From positions 47,896,371 through 47,960,370 of the forward strand of contig OX243812.1 of NCBI GenBank assembly GCA_945859605.1: DNA of 64,000 nucleotides, written 5' to 3'. Of the stretch, positions 22,101-32,980 are shown piece after piece. The notes below the pieces were generated by a model. It was given only the letters and a program-made list of their open reading frames with translations. It had not been told where the DNA came from and did not search any database. Position 1 is the first letter of the stretch; every line of letters begins with the position of its first letter. Made by a program: the position numbers and the translations under genes. Origin of the DNA: Lumbricus rubellus (lineage: Eukaryota > Annelida > Clitellata > Crassiclitellata > Lumbricidae).

Positions 22101-22500
22101 CATAGTACCCGGAAGATTGACACTTTAATGATGAACTGCATCATTGGTCTCCCAGTCACTCTTAGTACACTCTCAACATTGAAGTGTTGAACCAGGAAAA
22201 CTTTTCACCCCCAAGTTACTGGAAGATTCTCATCATCAGGTCCTTTTTTTCGACGACATGCCTAGGAGCAGAGCAAAATCGGTCTTTTCTTTCAGTACAG
22301 AGAATAAGGCCAGACATGGTACAGTTTCTCTTGAAGTGGCAGTAAAGATTCATGAAGGAACCAGGATGTTAAAGAACCAGGAATACCTATTACTGTCTAT
22401 GGTTACTTATCCACATATTCATCCAACTGCACTGGACACCATGAGTGCACCCACAGTTGTCAATAAAGGGGCTTATAAAGTGAAAGTAAATAATGAAATG
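19151..22500. other. Upstream region of nucleoside hydrolase A
   Basis: Non-coding. Aligns with 35480-37320 upstream of gene B, apart from the tail fragment at 20757 and about 1.05 kb at 21265-22310 present only here. The promoter and any 5' untranslated exon should lie here but I cannot place them. The acceptor just before the start codon (GTGATTTTAG) implies a non-coding first exon. Confidence 0.5.
20757..20935 (-). mobile_element. LINE/SINE 3'-tail fragment with (ATT)n
   Basis: A TTATTATT run followed by AAATAAATTTGTAACATGCG and 'AAGGTCACACCGAGATGTGA'. The same tail occurs at 39003-39090 (same orientation) and 39836-39893 (inverted). It is absent at the homologous place in block B (about 36835), which confirms an insertion. 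It is a different family from the GCGCTATATAAAT tail, though the layout is similar. Confidence 0.65.
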
Positions 22501-22537
22501 TGAAAAATGATACATGCATTTTGTGATTTTAGATGAA

Positions 22538-25500
22538 ATGTCGAGCGGAAAAACTAAGATTATCATAGACTGTGATCCTGGAGCTGATGATGCCCAAGCC
22601 ATTCTTATGGCACTGAATGCTAGTCACGTTGAAATCTTGGCTATCACAACTGTCTTTGGGAACAGCACAGTTGAGAATTGCGCTAAAAATGCTTTGAGAC
22701 TAGTTACCTACTGTAAACGGGGTGAGGTAAGCTTTATCAGCCAGTTTGAATAAATTTTTGTCATATTGACAATAACATTCTTTAAATAATACACAATATT
22801 ATTATGTCATATTTTTATGCTTGTTCATTGGACTAAAGACTATTTAAAGTAACATTTTGTAATATTATTCAAGGGTGAGTAACTTTTTAGAGCACCCTTG
22901 ATGAAATTACAATTTGAATGAGTATTTAGGATCTTGGTGGCGGACCGGTAACGCGTCCGCTCACGGAGCGGAAGGTTGCGGGTTCGACCCCGGGTAACGA
23001 CCTTGGGCAAGTTGTTTACGCACACGTGCCTCTGTCACCAAGCAGTATAATTTGGTACCGGCGTAAGCTGGGAAGTAAACAGCAAGTCCTGCGATACACT
23101 GGCCTCGTGTCCAGGACCTTGGGATTCATCCATTGCTGGCTCAGGGCTATGGAAAAGGAGATGAGTGCCTCCCTGTGTTCCTCATGGAACGGGATGGGAC
23201 TTTACTTTACTATTTAGGATCTTGCTGATGCTTGCACCATTTTAAATGAAGTGTACAGGTCTGATTGCTTGGGCATTATTTTCCACTCCACTTCAGGAAG
23301 TCATTCCGCCCCATTTACTATTTCACAATTGTAATGAATCAATTCAGCAGCTCGTGTTACATACACTATTTAGTGTTAAAACAAGAATCTAAGAAGTTTT
23401 GGTTTTCTTAAAGATTCCAGTGTACAAAGGTTGCGAATCATGTCTGTTGATGAAGTTAGCTGATCCTTGCATATACTTTGGTCATGATGGATTTGGGGAT
23501 GTCACCATACCTGAAGTGGATCCAGTCGATCGATCTCTAATTTCAACTGAACATGCATCTGTGGCTCTCTGTCGTCTAGTCTCAGCATATCCTAGTAAGA
23601 TAAATATTGTTAGATCTTGTTGTGTTTAACATATATGCTACAAAATGCATTAGCTTTCATCCTAACAACAGATTTTCTGTGGGTTGTTTACAAACTTTGC
23701 TCCAAAAGGATCCCATGCAATAAGATGGGTTTTTTTTATCAGTGTTCATGCATTTTATGATATAGATCTGTTTTATTGTCTGACAATTCCTGATTCCAAA
23801 TGTGTTTGAATTTAATTAACTAAAAACCAAAATATTTATTAATCAATTACTAATTAGTGGCTAAGGACAAAGTTGCCATAATCTGGCTGTACATGGGCAG
23901 AAAAATTAAAGTGCAAGCTAATTTCCGATCCCCAGCTGAAAAATTACTAAAAATTCTAAATAACTAATTCCAATATATTACCAGCATACGACACATCACT
24001 GTCTGATAAACAAATTCATAAAATGCCAACTCATAATATCACTAGTGTTTGATCATTCCTGTCTATATAGAAAGTCTGGAGACAATGAACATAATCACCA
24101 GACAATGAAGTGCAACTAATCCAAGCGTATGGCCATTTATTTTTACACAAGAAATTTACCGCTCAAATTTTCACATCATTTATGAATATAATTATCTTAA
24201 ACCTGATATGATTGTAATCACTGTGAGTTTACATATCACTAGTAGTCTAGTATACATGTAACTAGTCTATATGTAACTGGTCTTTATGGCAGACTGGGAG
24301 TTTAGACAGAGACAGAGAGAGAAAAGAAAGAGAGTGTTCACTTATATAGTTATCCAGACACTTAATTTAGCACCTTCCACATGCTTCAGAAAGCATTACT
24401 TGACACACTTCCCGAAATGATATTAAAGACAATGATCAACTGATGCTTGTTAATTATGTTTGCAGAATCCGTTTCCTTGATTGCTCTGGGACCTTTGACG
24501 AATATAGCAACATGTCTGAAACTTGATGCGGACTTTGGCGACAAGCTAAAGGACTGCATCATCATGGGAGGAAATTATCAGGGTTAATTTTTTTTATAAT
24601 TCACAGGAAGCAGTTTGAAGAGTCGAATAGCTTTTTTAACTATATGAATGAAAATTTATTTGTTGTGGGTTCTGGAGAAATTTTCAGATCAGTTGAGATC
24701 ATAGGGACTGCTAAACATTTCTTAAACGTTTTTTTTAACCTCGGTTTGTTTGGATGGATGTCAGTCAAAGATAGCACTACTGTCTAGTCTAATCTGGTAA
24801 AAAAAATAGTGGCTTTTGTACTGAATAAAAGATGTGCGTTACTACTTACTGAGTGAAATGGATTTGCTTGATTGAGTGTGTTACGTAGGAAAGATACCTG
24901 AAGAATTTGGTTTGACTCGTTTTTAAAAGTCTTACATAATGATTGTTTGAGCACATGGGTTTTACCCTATCTGGCCTTACATCACCTAAGCAATTTATTA
25001 GTCAAGAGTACTACTTAATTTGAATTGATCTATGTAATATTATGGTGATAGGCAAAGGCAATATGTCTCCTGCAGCAGAACACAACTTCTGGAAAGACCC
25101 TGAGGCAGCACATGCTGTACTGAATGGACTTCAACTAAAACCCACAATGATTACATTCGAGACTTGTCTCCAACATGGAGTATCATGGGTGAGTTGTTTT
25201 AAAGCAAATCTATATGCGAAGATCTTCCTCATGGGGTAGTGAGTATGTTCGTCGCTTGCAGCCGGAGGGTTGCAGGTTCGAATCCACCTCACATCGCCGC
25301 GTAGGGACCTTGAGGAAGCCCTTCACTCGCAATTGCTCAGCGCTTCTGCATGAAAATCGGATGCAGTGTCCGCGCTGTAGTCGGGAGCACCTCTGAGTAT
25401 GGAGCTTGAAGGGGCTTTATAACAAGTGCACATACAAACAAAATATACAGAAACCAACTCGGTTGAATTTCTAATGTAATTGCATTTTCCTCTCTTCATG

Positions 25501-27048
25501 TCACTTGTTTTCGGATTTATTAATTGTTAGAAATATTGATGTTATTACAGTTTTTTTTATTTTGGTGCACAATGCTTTGTGCAATAGACACCAATATTAC
25601 AGAAGTTGCTACTTAAATTTTTTATGATATTTGAATAATCACAGATGGCACTTAGAACTTTAATTTGCTGAATGAAAGAATGAGGAATATTGTGCTTGTG
25701 ATGTGATGAGGAGTGAGTTGCTAATGCTAAGAGCAATTCTACATTTATTATGAATATTAGAATTTTGGGAGAACTTGGACCTATTTTTTTATGTGACTGG
25801 TGGTATAGTGTTTTTATGTGACTTGTGGTAAAGTATTTTTATGTGACTAGTGGTATAGTGTTTTTATGTGACTGGTGGTAAAGACCTTCAGTTACTGTGG
25901 ATGGTTAGGCCTAAAAAAAAAATGTTGTGTTTCCGGTAACAGAGCTAAAAAAAATTGGGTAGGTAGGTCGGAAAATATTTTTATTTTGTAAAATATTTTT
26001 ATGCAGTGACTATCCGAAAAAGTATACCCCACGAGTCTTTTTTGCACGCTGAAACAAAGTACGTGTTCTAAGCAAGTATAAACTGCCTATTTCCCCGACT
26101 GTCTGCACCTAAAACTGCTCTAGAAACAGTCCTATTAATTTCATTTTGTTGAAGTCTCTTATGTTATGTCAATACAAATGTTAAAAAAATATTTTTTGAA
26201 AAAAATTTAAATTTTTTTTGAAAAATTTTTTCTTTTAATAAAAATTTTTTACAAAAATATTTGGGTCGCGGCCGTAAAAATGGGTCGGTCGCGTTACCGG
26301 AAACACAACAATTTTTTTTACGCCTTAGCACTGCTCTGAAATATTTCATCTTTTGGAAGTTGAAAGAAAGTCCTAACTTGGGCAAAACTATGCATGCAGT
26401 TCAAACTCGCCACTATTGATGTTTCTTAACCACGATCTTTTCTTTCACAAATGTGTTGATGACACTACTAAACCTGTTTTTTCAGATACCGATATGCATC
26501 ATCCATCTTCTTAACCCTCTCACCCCTATAGCCCCACAGCAAGCGGAACGCCCACCCGATGGCCCTGAGAGAAAAGTAATATTTAATATATAATATATAA
26601 TAATATATAATACATATATATATAATATAAAATATAATATATATATAATATATAATATAATAATTATATAATATATATATTATATATAATATAAAATTAA
26701 ATATATATATAATATATAATATAATTATATAATATATAATATATATAATATAATATATACAAAAATAACAATAATAATATATAATAATAATATATAATAT
26801 ATAATAATAATATATAAAATATATAGGCCTATAATATATATATATTTATATATAGTATATAATATATATATAATATATAATATATTATATATTTATATAT
26901 ATTATATATATAATATAATATAATAATAATATATAATATATACAAAATATAATAATAATATATAATATATTATATATTATATATTATAATAGATATATAT
27001 ATATAATATACAATATATAATATAATATAATATATATAATATATATCT

Positions 27049-27088
<40 letters not shown>

Positions 27089-27746
27089 ATAGCCTTACGG
27101 GGATACGGTTTATACGTTGAAGCCTCTATAGCGCCCTTACGGGTATTTGTCAAAGACCACCAAGCCGCTATAGCGCCCATACGGGGCAAGAGGGTTAATA
27201 CAGTTCTACATCTACAAAAAACATGACATTAAAAGGGTTAAATGTGGGACTGACTGTAGAAGTTGTAAACTTAATTCATCACAGTATCATCCTCAATACA
27301 ACAAATCTTCTGAGAATTTGTTTTTGGATTAAGATGTCCTGAATTAAGTGTGATGAGTTTTATGACTAAATAAATAAAGTTCACATATGCTGCATTTCTT
27401 TCTTATGTAGGATTGGTACGAGAAAGAGTATGCTTCTGGTCAGACCAAGCTGTCTGCGTTGATGAGAAACATCGACCGCCCTGCGGTGACCGTGATAAAA
27501 ACACGTGAATCAACTGAATACTTTCTCTGGGACCAGCTTGCAATGACTGTTTTGTTGGATCCAAAAGCTGTCGAGGAAGTTACAGAAGTCTATGCGATTG
27601 TGGAATTGCATGGGAGTCTGACACGAGGTCAAATGGTGATTGACTGGCAAAAGAAACTGAAGAAGCTTACCAACATTCGTTTGGTCACAAAAATAAATAA
27701 AGAGATCTGTAAAGACTTGATGATTCGGTCCATAAAGATGTTCTAA
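22538..27746 (+). CDS. Nucleoside hydrolase A (IUNH family), 5 coding exons, 319 residues
   Basis: Exons 22538-22726, 23414-23594, 24466-24582, 25052-25188 and 27411-27746 join in phases 0, 1, 1, 0 with GT-AG introns and give 319 residues, the normal family length. The enzyme hydrolyses the N-glycosidic bond of nucleosides to base and ribose, using a bound calcium. Visible motifs: IIIDCDPGADDA (catalytic Asp13, metal Asp17/18), TVFGN (Asn42), IPVYKG (64-69), ALGPLTN (130-136), IIMGGNY, and GNMSPAAEHNFWKDPEAA with Asn166, Glu172 and Asn174 for ribose. The C-terminus has VELHGSLTRGQMVIDW. The residue before the last metal Asp (WDQLA, 248-249) is Trp where protozoan enzymes have His. ATG 22538 follows acceptor GTGATTTTAG; the earlier out-of-frame ATG at 22533 is not used. 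There is no signal peptide, so it is cytosolic by inference. It is the first of three tandem genes; introns hold a SINE pair and two MITEs. Confidence 0.93.
22937..23210 (+). mobile_element. tRNA-derived SINE in intron 1 of gene A, 14-bp TSD
   Basis: The head is tRNA-like: TGGCGGACCGGTAACGCGTC as A-box region and GGTTCGACCCC as B box. A non-tRNA body ends in GGGACTTTACTTTAC. TATTTAGGATCTTG is repeated at 22923-22936 and 23211-23224. The matching site in gene B (about 37748) has one uninterrupted 'CTATTTAAGTTCTTGC', which is the empty site. Inserted after the block duplication. Confidence 0.92.
25220..25425 (+). mobile_element. tRNA-derived SINE carrying the L2-like LINE tail
   Basis: tRNA-like head (GGGTAGTGAGTATG..., B box GGTTCGAATCC at about 25276), then a body, then 'GGGAGCACCTCTGAGTATGG' and CTTGAAGGGGCTTTATAA. 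This matches the 3' tail of the LINE family at 33 kb. A SINE that carries its partner LINE's 3' end is the usual sign of LINE-driven retroposition. Absent from intron 4 of gene B. Exact ends uncertain by about 10 bases. Confidence 0.85.
25908..26324. mobile_element. MITE with PIF/Harbinger-like TTA duplication
   Basis: Inverted ends of about 33 bp: GGCCTAAAAAA... then TGTTGTGTTTCCGGTAAC on the left, GGCGTAAAAAA... with the same core on the right. TTA flanks both sides (25905-25907 and 26325-26327). The homologous spot in block B (about 42795) lacks it. The interior is A/T-rich with no coding sequence. The 3-bp duplication suggests PIF/Harbinger, but superfamily is inferred from that alone. 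Confidence 0.85.
26515..27194. mobile_element. piggyBac-like MITE, TTAA target site
   Basis: Ends CCCTCTCACCCCTATAG and (inverted) CCCTCTTGCCCCGTATGGG, each bordered by TTAA (26511-26514, 27195-27198). Gene B has a single TTAA in the same context at about 42969. TTAA duplication with CCC-starting ends is the piggyBac signature. The interior is replaced by about 500 bases of (TA)n/(AAT)n microsatellite. Subterminal copies of CTATAGCGCCC.TACGGG occur at the right end. Confidence 0.9.
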
Positions 27747-28719
27747 TGTAACTTCACGTTACATGTGCAGTTCATTTCATGTTCTGTGATCAACTACTGA
27801 GAATATTAATGAGAAAACTAGTAGCGTTTCTTGTACCTGAACAGGGCACAATGTACATTGTACAGCTAGACTTTTATCTAGAATTTCAAGAGCCAGAATC
27901 AACAGTTCGGCTTAATATCAAAGTTATGCTTATGTTGTGTTTATCAGACCATTAATATCTCTTGGATATTTTTCAAGTCTTGCAAAGACGCTTAAACATG
28001 GTTATTAGTCGATTAGCTTAACTGATAAGCTTAACTAGCAAAATTGTTTCTTGAGCTTTATGTGAAACAAATCGTCCGCAGTGGACAATGAACTTGTGCT
28101 CCCATATTGTGTTTTGATTAGGGAATCTAATCCTGAAACCCCTCTGAATCCCAGGATTATTGGATTGCAAGTAATTTTAATGAAAAAATCTGAAGTTGTG
28201 TGATCCTGAAAGTACAGGATTCCATGTTAATTGTCAATCCTGGAATCCGGGATTTGAGAAGATCCCTGGATCCAAGGATTCGGATCCAAGGATTACATTC
28301 TGGAGTTGTGATGGAAAATCGCTGCCACTTGAAGTGATGTATGTATGACCTATTTGACTGAAAATAGTGAGCAGAATTCTTGGTAATCGATTATTTCTAG
28401 AAGTAGTAAGCAGAGATTGGTAAGTAATCAATTATATTCCAGTCAACTAGTTAAATGATTAGACTAACAGCTGTTTCCTGGTGCTAATTCTTTTCTAATT
28501 TTTTTTAGCTAATTGCAAGCGTAAAACAATTCGCTATTCAATTGATCAACTTTTCACTATGTTTCTCTCAATGGATGACTAGTGGTAAAAGTTATCCTGA
28601 TTTTGCTGAAACATTTATTGACATAGAGACAGAGTAGGTTTTGGATAGAAGAGTAAAAGTGAAGGCATAGTGTTGTTGATGCAGTAAAATGATGAACGCT
28701 AATTGGAAGTCAGTTGATG

Positions 28720-31700
28720 TGGGAACAGGACAATACCCCCCCGGACAAAACCCCCCGGACAAAACCCCCCGGACAAAACCCCCCGGACAAAACCCCCCTG
28801 GACAAAACCCCCCCGGTATATAACCCCCCCGGACAAAACCCCCCCACTCACATGCAAACATACATACATGCATATATATATACATACATACATACATACA
28901 TACATACATACATACGTATGTACGTACGTACGTACATACATACGTACGTACGTACATACATACATACATACATACATACAAACATACATACATACATACA
29001 TACATACATACATACGTACATACATACATGCATACATACTACATACAAATATGCACACAAACATTCATGCATGAATACGCACATATTTGACAATTATTTG
29101 TATGTGTATATGTATGTATGTATATATGTACGTATGTATGCATGTATGTGCGCTAGACTGGTCCAAAAAACTGAACATTGAAATATTTGAAAGGCATGTT
29201 GTTTTTTTTGTACATCTGGTACAAGAAACCCACAGTGCAAAATATTGAAACACTGAGGCTCTATCTTCAGGTCCCTCAATGCTGTCAAAGTTTTAGCATG
29301 CTTACTACATTGTAAACGGTGCAATATAACTGGCAGGCATCCAATCAAGGAGCACTGAACCTTCCATTTTAGCTGTTAGCAATATTATTGAATTGCCAGC
29401 ATGAAAAGCAGATGCAATTAGTGTTTAATAGACTATCTAGTGTGGAATAAAAAAATATATAAGAATGCTGTCAGCATGTCACATTGTCGGTTCCGAAAGT
29501 CGAATTTGACCATAAAGATTACGATGAAGCTCCGCCACCTGGGGTAATGCTTAATGTCTTCGCTCTTCGTCAGCGAGTCATTGAAGGTGCTGAATGTTGC
29601 AACTAATCTCAGAAATCTCTCTGCCCCACCATTCACAACTTGGTCTGTAGGCCTACTTAATTGGAAGATCCAACAACGTCTCCTTAATACAAAGAGATTT
29701 CATAAACCTCCGGCTCTCTGTTATTTCCTCTCCTTGTTTTCCTTAGGAAACTACCTCTTCCAGTCTAGGTTCGTCTTCTTTATTTGTGTCTTGATTATCT
29801 CTTTTCTCGTTCATTGACTACTTCTTGGAGAAAAATAAGAACCCAGCAAGGTCAATTCCTAAATACCAGAAATGAAGCATGCATGAAAGTGTAGTAAATG
29901 CCGCCTTAGTGATCTTCTCATTTACAGCGTTGTGTAAGTCATCCAGGAGAGCAAAGTCATTCATAGCAGCATCACAAGCTCTTGGAGCCACTATGCTGCA
30001 GGTACTGGATTAGATCAGGACAATGAAAACAGCCACTTCTCAGATTATAGCTTCCCCGATCCTGGCTGGTTTCATTGGCTCAAAAAAGTGAAAACATCAC
30101 GAGTTTGCGTAGACGTAAATGAACTTTGTTATCTGTCGTGCATTGTCGAGTGTGAAGATCCCCTGTTAGAAAATACAGAAGCAGCTTACACAGTTCTGGA
30201 GGTCTTCATGACCACGATAGCTGCATCTTGGCACTTCCTGCAGTCATCTAATTTAGAGCCTGAAATGCACGGACTAGCGGACTGTTATGATGAAAGACCA
30301 CTGTTGGTGATAAACATTTGAACAGCTGGATATCGGGTCCAGAAGATGAGTCCATCACAACTGTGAAGACTGTATCCAACATAGACTCTGTTGTGAGATG
30401 TCTGTACAACTTAAATGCAAGAGAGGTCAACAAAATACAACACTGAACAGTTACTAACATCCGTACTGGATCCCATGCCAGTGTTGTAAGCAGTAGAGTC
30501 AAATAAAATAGCTTCAATAGGTTTTTCCAATGTCCATTCTTCATTGATCTTGACAGCGACGTTGGTCATAGCAGGCAGTTCCAGTAGGCTACCCGATGGA
30601 AGTTTGGGCACAGCAATGAACTCATCGAATTTGATATTTGGGCTTGAAATCAACAGTTATTGACAAAAGGTCAACTCAGTGTGAGAATTATGGAAAAATA
30701 ACAGGGGTTGAACCATGATTCACTTGGAATTGGGTGTGTGAAAAACATACTTTACTATGGGGCTCTAAGAAAGACTGGGAGCTGAAACGCCCAGTAATTC
30801 ACACCCTGGGCCAACCTATGTGCCCTCTTCTTTCTCCTGTAAGGACTGCTACAGTTACCTTGCCATTCCAGAATGGAACTAAGAGGGCATCTACTTTCTT
30901 GACTTCGTGGATGAAGGAATCTCTCAGATTGACGCTACAATGGTTCGTCTGTCAACCCTGGCATGCCTAAGTGAGCTTTAAGAAATAGACCTTTGGCCAT
31001 ACAGTATTGGACTGCAAATAGGATGTGACTAGAAAGCCTGTTAAAAATAATGCTGCGGTCCAGCGTTGAAACCAGCTCAATTTATTGAACATCGTGGGGG
31101 CACGTGCCCTAATGCTCCCTTCGAGTCTCCTAAGGGTAGGTCTGTTTAAGTATAGGCCTACTTATCAATGTTCTGAGAGGGACAACCAACAAATTTATGA
31201 AAATTGTTCTTGAAAACATCAGTTTCCAGCCACATTAAGGTTGTCAGCAGCCCGATATTCAATGTAAAAATGAACGAAAAACCATTATATTTTGAACCCC
31301 ATTTTGGGGGAGACCCCATGGTCAGATCTTATCGGATTTTGGATATTTTATTCAGCAGCAAATCCTGAGAAGAAAACCGTTCAGAAAGCTTGAGTTGCAA
31401 TTTTTCCCAGGTCAAACTGCAAATTGCATGGACTATCAATATATAGCCCCAAAACCCCATTTTTGATGCTCGTGAGTGACCCCTAAATATTACATTGGTG
31501 GCATAAAATTTCACACAGGTACTTTTTAGATCAAAATGAACAAATGTATCAACATGCCTCAAAAATCCCAAAGAAATTTTTTTTCCCATGCGAATTTGGA
31601 CCAGTCTAATGTGCGCATGTATATATGCATGCATGTATTATGTGTATGTGTGCATGTATACATGCATGCATTTAAACATGCGCACATACATGCATACATA

Positions 31701-31916
31701 CGTATTTGTATGTATGTATGTATGTATGTATGTATGTATGTCTGTCTGTCTGTATGTATGTATGTATGTATGTATGTATGTATGTATGTATGTATGCATG
31801 TAAGTATGTTTGCATGTGAGTGGGGGGGTTTTGTCCGGGGGGATTTTATACCGGGGGGTTTTGTCCGGGGGGGTTTTGTCCGGGGGGTTTTGTCCGGGGG
31901 GGTATTGTCCTAGACC
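28720..31916. mobile_element. DNA transposon with tandem-repeat TIRs and decayed transposase
   Basis: The 9-bp CAGTTGATG flanks both ends (28711-28719 and 31917-31925). Block B shows the uninterrupted site near 45335-45350. The ends share AGGACAATACCCCCC, followed by tandem CCCCCCGGACAAAA units (about 28736-28850, inverted at 31827-31905), then ACTCACATGCAAACATAC and a (TACA)n microsatellite in both arms. TIR plus microsatellite exceeds 200 bp. The interior holds transposase remains on the minus strand. Superfamily not assigned; 8-9-bp duplications occur in hAT, P and Mutator groups. Confidence 0.88.
29433..30653 (-). pseudogene. Decayed transposase-like protein of the 28.7-31.9 kb element
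   Basis: Minus-strand blocks in order: 'IEAILFDSTAYNTGMGSSTD' (about 30530-30470), 'DTVFTVVMDSSSGPDIQLFK' (about 30390-30330), 'LDDLHNAVNEKITKAAF' and 'MLHFWYLGIDLAGFLFF' (about 29960-29830), 'NGGAERFLRLVATFSTFND' (about 29635-29580). The order and spacing resemble a transposase-like protein I remember from many invertebrate genomes, with D-TASNTG, GPSSGPDI and VND-AERGV motifs. I cannot name its superfamily with certainty. Frames shift and stops intervene, so it is non-functional. Confidence 0.6.
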
Positions 31917-32253
31917 CAGTTGATGTATTGTCAAACTTCATCAGCCTGGTTAAAATGAAGCTCAAGTTAAAGAACAAGTATGGACCTACCGCATGGTGCT
32001 TCAGCTAATTCTAATTGTGAATTGATTAACTAGTGGACTACAGTTAATTCCAGGTGTAATCAATTTTGGCAACAAGATTTTGCTACGGTAACTCTAATCG
32101 ATTAGCAATTTAACTTGTCGATTCTATCTCTGGAACTGAGATTGTAAGAGTCGCAACCATGACCCCTAGGCTTAACATTCGGTTTAGTTAAGACCAAAAC
32201 CGTTGATAAATGGATAAAATATAATAGGCCTAATTTGGTACTCTGCATTGCTG

Positions 32254-32690
32254 TATTCATTCATTCGGAAATTTATATAGCGCCTCTTCAAGAAAAAAAC
32301 TACATAGAGGCGCTCCCGACTCTAGCACGCCCAAAAAGAAGTTTTAAGTTAAGTAAGAAAGTATCCCGGTATAGAGTCCCAGGGTGTAGGCGTTGCTAGA
32401 AAGGAAGGCCATTCCAGACCACTGGGCCAACCACAGAAAAGGCTCAATTCTTCATGTTAGGAGTACGATGCTCACTACGAGCAATAGGAACTAGAGGACT
32501 CCCTTATCAGCAGAAGACGAATCAGATAAGAATTAAATTAGAATGGCGGATACCCAATGTACGGCAGCATAGCTCTTGGAGGTAAATTCACTCAACTGGG
32601 ACGAGATCCTGACAACATCGCCATACCAATGGAGCTACCCTGAACAAAATACGCTGGTGAATAGGGAGCCATTTGTTCAGATAAAATTGA
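32254..32690 (-). mobile_element. L2-like LINE 3' fragment
   Basis: Minus-strand tail (ATTCATTCATTCGG, then TTTATATAGCGCC TCTTCAAG) followed by decayed C-terminal coding sequence: 'AFSVVGPVVWNGLPF', 'VPIARSEHRTPN'. Further in (about 32665-32600) it matches 47755-47835 (GGCTCCCTATTCACCAGCGT). It sits only in block A. Confidence 0.8.
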
Positions 32691-32980
32691 CATTGCGTTA
32701 TCTTCGTCTCTGACAAAATTTGAGGCGCTTGCTGCAGTCTCTATTTCGTCTCCTTCTGGACCTCTCATGGATCGACCCTGCATTGGTCTACCTTTCTATC
32801 ATGTCCTAACACAGCATTAGGCCTACAGGCCTACCACACAACATTACCCCTCTTAGGCTGCCCACATATAGGCCTACGGTCATAATGTGTGGCTATCAGG
32901 ACATCGTTACAGCCCAATTAAATATTAATCGATATGTTAAGCACAGCATGAAATCGAATCACTTACATCAGTTCTGCTTT

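Larger units (their letters stand above)
19609..32975. repeat. Segmental duplication, block A
   Basis: Aligns in order with block B (35478-46905). Matching anchors: 19609 with 35480 (GAAGCATTGCAAAT), the nucleoside hydrolase exons and introns, 27980-28700 with 44560-45330, 31925-32240 with 45350-45800, and 32810-32950 with 46750-46890. Block-specific gaps correspond to TE insertions. The two blocks are adjacent and in the same orientation, separated only by a LINE. Together they form a tandem duplication of a unit of roughly 10 kb before insertions. Confidence 0.9.

Noticed and set aside
22937..23010. Functional tRNA gene
   Set aside because: A- and B-box-like sequences exist, but the acceptor stem does not close, a non-tRNA body follows, and the unit has a 14-bp target duplication, so it is a SINE. 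The same applies to 25223-25290 and 350-412.
28592..29181. Overlapping Tyr/Val/Cys/Met- and Thr/Tyr/Ile/His-rich frames
   Set aside because: Artefacts of the (TACA)n microsatellite in the transposon arm. The same holds at 31588-31934 and 47887-48462.
32592..32783. 63-residue frame (MQGRSMRGPEGDEIETAA...) that looked like a coding exon
   Set aside because: Its DNA (around 32600-32665) matches the L2-like LINE at 47755-47835 in a different frame, so it is TE debris.
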